Assembly (NCBI RefSeq): GCF_024721155.1
Contig: NZ_JAHVAP010000017.1
Span: 18,335 to 82,334 of the forward strand
DNA length: 64,000 bases
Reading direction: 5' to 3'
Source: Mucilaginibacter phenanthrenivorans
GTDB lineage: Bacteria > Bacteroidota > Bacteroidia > Sphingobacteriales > Sphingobacteriaceae
Shown: piece by piece, positions 60,211-64,000 of the stretch
How positions within the stretch are numbered: the first letter of the stretch is position 1
How the letters are laid out: each line of letters starts with the position of its first letter
Program-made: the position numbers and the translations under genes
The notes under the pieces: model-generated
What the model saw: only the letters and a program-made list of their open reading frames with translations
Databases searched by the model: none
What the model was told of the DNA's origin: nothing

Positions 60211-60813
60211 ATGAAAAAAAGAATTACGGAATTTGTGGTGATACTTACCCTTATTTGCATTGTTTACGCCTGTATACAACACCAGGGATCGGCAATACAG
60301 GATAAACAGAAACCATCAAGTGCTAAAGCAAATGATCAGGAGCGGCTGATCGTGCCGGGAAAAAGCATAGGCAAAATTTCAATCGGCGGCAGTGCCGATA
60401 GCGTGGTATCATTACTGGGCAAGCCTGACTTTTCGGATGCCGCAATGGGTAGTGCGCTCATGACCTGGTATAATAAACATGACACCTCCGGTTACAAAAT
60501 CAGCATATTCGCCGCGCATAATTTTGGAGCCAAAAACGAAGCTGTGGCACACATCCGCAAAATTTTAACAACATCGCCCGCATTCAAAACAGCAGAGGGG
60601 TTGAACCCGGGAATGCCCTTAAGCGAATACAGCAGGCATTTTAAACTGACACCGGCGGGCGGGTTTACAACAAATGGAGGTGGAAAGATAAAAGTATATG
60701 AAGCAAAAGAGGAAGGAATAGCGTTCGAGATTGATTCCGTTTCGAACACCGGGATAGCGATTGTTGTACATAAGCCTAATGACACGTCAGCAACTTACAT
60801 CAACATGAATTAA
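60211..60813 (+). CDS. Exported protein of unknown function, possible lipoprotein
   Basis: This 200-residue protein has an N-terminal hydrophobic segment ending in VYAC (Cys21), a weak lipobox. The mature part contains GKSIGKISIGGSADSVVSLLGKPDF, a motif reminiscent of SmpA/BamE-like or peptidase-propeptide folds, then a beta-rich tail. I do not recognise a family. It is convergent with the M16 peptidase and shares its terminator. Confidence 0.7.
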   Translation: MKKRITEFVVILTLICIVYACIQHQGSAIQDKQKPSSAKANDQERLIVPGKSIGKISIGGSADSVVSLLGKPDFSDAAMGSALMTWYNKHDTSGYKISIFAAHNFGAKNEAVAHIRKILTTSPAFKTAEGLNPGMPLSEYSRHFKLTPAGGFTTNGGGKIKVYEAKEEGIAFEIDSVSNTGIAIVVHKPNDTSATYINMN

Positions 60814-60817
60814 ACAA

Positions 60818-60853
60818 AAAGCCTTACGAATTTTAGGATCTTCGTAAGGCTTT
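60818..60853. terminator. Bidirectional terminator between convergent genes
   Basis: AAAGCCTTACGAA and TTCGTAAGGCTTT form a perfect 13-bp stem with a 10-nt loop between the 60211 gene and the M16 gene. Confidence 0.9.
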
Positions 60854-60871
60854 ATGTTGTAATTATCGGGC

Positions 60872-63754
60872 TTATTTTTTGTCGTCAGCCGCTTTCTCCG
60901 GTACAAGGGTAAATTTAATCACGTTGGCACCGCTTAAGTATTTATTTGCAGCATCCTTAGTGCTTGCCGGTGTAATACCTCCCAGGTTGCTAACATGCAT
61001 CAAAATGGCATCAGGGTTTAACTGATTTTGCGATGCGGCGCCAAGGTATCCAGCCCAGAAAACATTTTCCTTTAATTGCACCTGGGTTGAACGTGCTTCC
61101 TCAGCAACAAACTTATCGATATCGGCCTGCGCAGCGCCGTTTTGTTTCAGTTTGTTAATTTCATCCTGTGTGTCGCTAACCAGCTTGTCGATATCAGCAG
61201 GAGCGCAGGTAAATGAAATGGTAAAGCTATACCTGCTGTTAGGCACTTTTTTATAGTTTGCCCTTACACCAGGTGCATAGGTGCCGCCATCTTTTTCACG
61301 AAGCCTCTCTAATAACCTGATCTGCAGTACTTCTTCAAGCGCGTCGATCTGGATGTTATTGAGATCATTGTAATCGTATGCACCACTGAACACCATCTGC
61401 ACACTCCCTTTATCGCCAATACCCTTGGTTACTGTTTTGTTGATTTGCCCGGCCGGCGGGTAAATATTTAAATTTTTATAGGTTTCCTTACGGTTGGTTG
61501 ATGGCAAGCTGCCCAAATATGCTTCAATGTACGGTTTTAAAACGTCTACATCAAAATTACCAACAAAGGTAAATACAAAGGAACTTGCATCTGAAAAGCG
61601 GTCCTTGTAAAACTGGTAAGCCTTATCAAGCGTGGCTTTGTTCAATCTTTCAGGTGTGGCTACCATCTCCCTGAAATTGTGATTGTAAAGTGTGGCAGAA
61701 ATGGTATCCTGGAAAACACTCCCCGGGTTCAGGCCACGATTAGCAAGCAATGCATTGGTTTGGCTGATGTTTGCCTGCCACACATCATTATCCTTGCGCG
61801 GCTGTGTAAAATAAAGGTAGATCAGCTGCATAGCCGTTTCAAAATCCTTCGGCGTGGTATTGGCTGTTATTCCCTGCGCAACATCACTTACATAAGGCGA
61901 AACACTTACGTTTTTGCCGCTCATCATTTTATTAAGCTGGATCTGCGTTATGTCCTTTATCCCACTTTGGCTTACAATACCGGCAGAAAGTTCGGCCGAA
62001 GTATAGTCTTCGTCACTTGCAAGCGAAGTACCACCAAAGCTATAACCGTTAATCAGTACCTGGTCGTTCTTGAATTGTGTTGGTTTTAAAATGACTTTAA
62101 CACCGTTACTTAGGGTAAATGTAGTTGTACCTATCAGACTATCTACTTTTGTTTCGGTTATTTTACCAGGTGTTGGCAGCTTGTCTAATAAAGGCTTGTC
62201 TACTGTATTATCAACATAAGGAGTGACGTCCTTCCCTGCAGTTGCTATCCAATCAAGTATAGTTTTTTCGTTAGGCAGCTTATCCTTTTCAGTTTCCGGT
62301 GCTTCAACAATTACAACACGGTTTTGGTCGCTCACAAATTTGCCGGCCAGGGCATTCATTTCATCCAGGCTAATCTTATTGATGTTGTTCACATAAAAAT
62401 TATACTCATAAGAAAGTCCCGGGATAGCTTCGCCGGTAATGAAGTTTTGCTGGTATTCGCCAACAAAATTAGATGATCTTGTTTTATCGCGTTCACGGTA
62501 TGCGTTATCAATATTAACCAAAGCCGATTGTTTGGCTCTTTCCAGTTCGGTTAAGGTAAAGCCAAAACGACGTACACGCTCTGTTTCGGCAACGGCAGCT
62601 TTAACTGCTGTTTCCAAACCGCCCGGCTTAGCTACGGCAATTGTTGTAAATGCATCCTGCCTGCCTATAAACGCGCCATAGCTACTTTGTCCGTAAACAA
62701 ATGGCGGCGTTGGCTTTTGGGTTAATTCGCTTATGCGGTCATTTAGCATCTGGTTAAATAGCTGGATGCGGATGCTTTGCATAAAGTCGGCCGTGTTTTT
62801 TACAACGGTTTGCGGGTGCTTTACAATAATTTCGGCCAGGGTATATGGGAATTCTTTGTCTGTAGCTATTTTAACCGCTGTTCCCGGGGTAGGCGGAACG
62901 GAATACACGGTACGTGGCTTTTCAACGGCAGGGTTTTGTAACGATGAGAAGTTTCTTTTGATCAGCTCAACTACACGTGCAGGATCAAAATCACCTACTG
63001 CAATTACTGCCTGTAAGTCGGGACGATACCAGTCGTGGTAAAAACTCTTAATGGTTTCAGGGGTGAAAGTTTTTAAAATATCCTCCTTACCGATTGGGAT
63101 CCGCAGGGCATAGCGGGAGTTATTAAGCAGCACAGGGAAAGTTTGCATACTTAAGCGTTCCTGTGCATTTTTTCCATTTGCAAGCTTTTCTCCTAACACA
63201 ACACCCCGCTCTGATTCAATTTCCTTTGGATCGAAAGCCTGGTAAGCGGCCCAATTGGCGAGGATATTAAAACCCTTTTCAAAAACTGCTACGCTGTCAG
63301 TCGGCATTGGTAACTGGTAAACGGTTTCGTCAAATGAGGTATAAGCATTTAGGTCAGCTCCGAACTTTACACCTGATTTTTGCAGGTAGCTTACCAGGTC
63401 GTTTTTGGGGAAATCGCGCGTTCCATTAAAAGCCATGTGCTCTGTAAAATGCGCGAGGCCCTGTTGGTTGTCGGCCTCAAGCACCGATCCAACCTTATTT
63501 ACAAGGTAAAGTTCGGCCCGGTTTTTAGGCTCGGCATTTTTACGGACATAATAGGTTAGGCCATTTGGCAACTTGCCGATAATAACGTCCGGATCAACAG
63601 GTAAAACACCTGAACTAACCACACGTTTTTGCTCAACACCGGCAGGTTTTTTTAGGGGCGATGCAGCCGGCTTTTTCTTAACCTGCGCAAAGGCTCCGCC
63701 AGATGCAACAAGCAGGGCTAAAGCCGCTACAGAAATCTTATAGTTTAAATTCAT
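60872..63754 (-). CDS. Exported M16 family zinc peptidase (pitrilysin-like, two-domain)
   Basis: This 960-residue protein has a signal peptide (1-23, ending AFAQ). The inverted zinc motif is HFTEH (His102, Glu105, His106) with the third ligand expected in the ESERGVVLGE segment. The N-terminal and C-terminal halves each contain M16 units; the C-terminal half has the typical RLREKDGGTYAPGV block. The size and periplasmic location match Bacteroidota M16 proteins that degrade peptides. No partner gene is close. Confidence 0.94.
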   Translation of the reverse strand: MNLNYKISVAALALLVASGGAFAQVKKKPAASPLKKPAGVEQKRVVSSGVLPVDPDVIIGKLPNGLTYYVRKNAEPKNRAELYLVNKVGSVLEADNQQGLAHFTEHMAFNGTRDFPKNDLVSYLQKSGVKFGADLNAYTSFDETVYQLPMPTDSVAVFEKGFNILANWAAYQAFDPKEIESERGVVLGEKLANGKNAQERLSMQTFPVLLNNSRYALRIPIGKEDILKTFTPETIKSFYHDWYRPDLQAVIAVGDFDPARVVELIKRNFSSLQNPAVEKPRTVYSVPPTPGTAVKIATDKEFPYTLAEIIVKHPQTVVKNTADFMQSIRIQLFNQMLNDRISELTQKPTPPFVYGQSSYGAFIGRQDAFTTIAVAKPGGLETAVKAAVAETERVRRFGFTLTELERAKQSALVNIDNAYRERDKTRSSNFVGEYQQNFITGEAIPGLSYEYNFYVNNINKISLDEMNALAGKFVSDQNRVVIVEAPETEKDKLPNEKTILDWIATAGKDVTPYVDNTVDKPLLDKLPTPGKITETKVDSLIGTTTFTLSNGVKVILKPTQFKNDQVLINGYSFGGTSLASDEDYTSAELSAGIVSQSGIKDITQIQLNKMMSGKNVSVSPYVSDVAQGITANTTPKDFETAMQLIYLYFTQPRKDNDVWQANISQTNALLANRGLNPGSVFQDTISATLYNHNFREMVATPERLNKATLDKAYQFYKDRFSDASSFVFTFVGNFDVDVLKPYIEAYLGSLPSTNRKETYKNLNIYPPAGQINKTVTKGIGDKGSVQMVFSGAYDYNDLNNIQIDALEEVLQIRLLERLREKDGGTYAPGVRANYKKVPNSRYSFTISFTCAPADIDKLVSDTQDEINKLKQNGAAQADIDKFVAEEARSTQVQLKENVFWAGYLGAASQNQLNPDAILMHVSNLGGITPASTKDAANKYLSGANVIKFTLVPEKAADDKK

Positions 63755-63821
63755 CTTTTTTAATCAGGGATATAATCCGCTAAGATGCAAAACGGTTGTC
63801 TTAGTTACAAATTGTTGGTAA

Positions 63822-63900
63822 TGATTTCACCGATTAAAATGGATGATTACGCCGATTGCTTTCTCAATCGGTGTAATCATCCCCAAAATCAGTGTAATCT
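63822..63900. repeat. Interspersed palindromic repeat, CACCGAT family, copy 2
   Basis: TTTCACCGATT and ATTACGCCGATTG on the left oppose CAATCGGTGTAATC and CAGTGTAATC on the right. The right end overlaps the stop codon of the gene running off the window. Confidence 0.75.
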
Positions 63901-64000
63901 AAAAATGATACCTCACAAAGGCCTCCATAGCTTCATATTCCGCCATGCCGAGTTTGTCATAAGCCCTTGCAGTTTCTCTTGTACGATCCTCTGCCCTTAC
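63899..64000 (-). CDS. 3' end of a gene running off the window
   Basis: Thirty-three codons and a TAG are visible. The peptide ends AMEAFVRYHF. Alternating hydrophobic residues with Tyr at -3 and terminal Phe resemble the C-terminal signature of outer-membrane beta-barrels, but the preceding ARAYDKLGMAEYE segment looks helical, so I assign no function. The stop codon lies in a CACCGAT-family repeat. Confidence 0.6.
   Translation of the reverse strand, partial: VRAEDRTRETARAYDKLGMAEYEAMEAFVRYHF

Noticed and set aside
1..64000. Insertion sequences, integrases or prophage genes
   Set aside because: No DDE, tyrosine or serine recombinase motif or phage structural protein was found in any long frame; the repeats appear non-autonomous.

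Overview
The window looks like a chromosomal segment of a Bacteroidota bacterium, most likely a Sphingobacteriaceae member close to Mucilaginibacter or Pedobacter (inference from protein content, not from a search). Supporting signs are the moderate GC content, a TonB-dependent receptor with a carboxypeptidase-like N-terminal domain, DUF1501/DUF1553-type proteins, FtsX-type macrolide-like permeases, a GldL-like fragment, TAnnTTTG-type promoter boxes and weak Shine-Dalgarno signals. I see no rRNA, tRNA, CRISPR array, transposase or prophage gene. The most striking non-coding feature is a high load of small palindromic interspersed repeats of at least nine families, which occupy most long intergenic gaps and in places enter genes and a riboswitch.

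Layout. 1-7.8 kb: a secreted c-type cytochrome/DUF1553 protein, a Tat-exported DUF1501 protein, a six-bladed beta-propeller, a membrane cytochrome with LRR and lectin-like domains, and a small membrane protein. 8.1-11.2 kb: two tandem paralogues ending in a shared cysteine motif, then a 7TM protein, a sensor-less histidine kinase and a LuxR-type response regulator, probably one operon. 11.2-14.5 kb: a TlpA-like thioredoxin and an M13 metallopeptidase. 14.6-15.9 kb: pnuC and nadR-type kinase (nicotinamide riboside salvage). 16.1-18.6 kb: ECF sigma factor, anti-sigma-like protein and a DUF4097-like beta-solenoid. 18.7-20.4 kb: ECF42-type sigma factor with a YCII/DGPF partner. 20.5-22.4 kb: rRNA and tRNA methyltransferases. 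22.7-27.9 kb: an FtsX permease fused to a FecR-like N-terminus behind a probable sigma-54 promoter, a histidine kinase, and gluQ. 28.2-34.7 kb: paired amidohydrolases, an AraC regulator and an SDR enzyme.

35-42.2 kb: a lipoprotein-like protein, panD, greA with a long double-terminator leader, a HIT protein, hflX, an M20 amidohydrolase, a ParE/RelE toxin-antitoxin pair and aspS. 42.4-47.1 kb: an oversized TPP riboswitch controlling a TonB-dependent receptor, a PnuT-type transporter and an acyl-CoA-dehydrogenase-like flavoprotein, so probably a thiamine uptake operon. 47.4-51.2 kb: M61 and M28 peptidases and a membrane protein. 51.3-64 kb: a PAS histidine kinase, a GH78-like rhamnosidase, two tiny membrane proteins, a ligase-associated Lhr-type helicase interrupted by an in-frame repeat, a flavin reductase, a small exported protein, an M16 peptidase and the 3' end of one further gene.

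The best candidates for undescribed biology are the tandem cysteine-motif/7TM/two-component locus at 8.1-11.2 kb, the TPP riboswitch that carries a 92-nt repeat insertion, the helicase carrying a related repeat as coding sequence, and the greA leader with two terminator-like structures.
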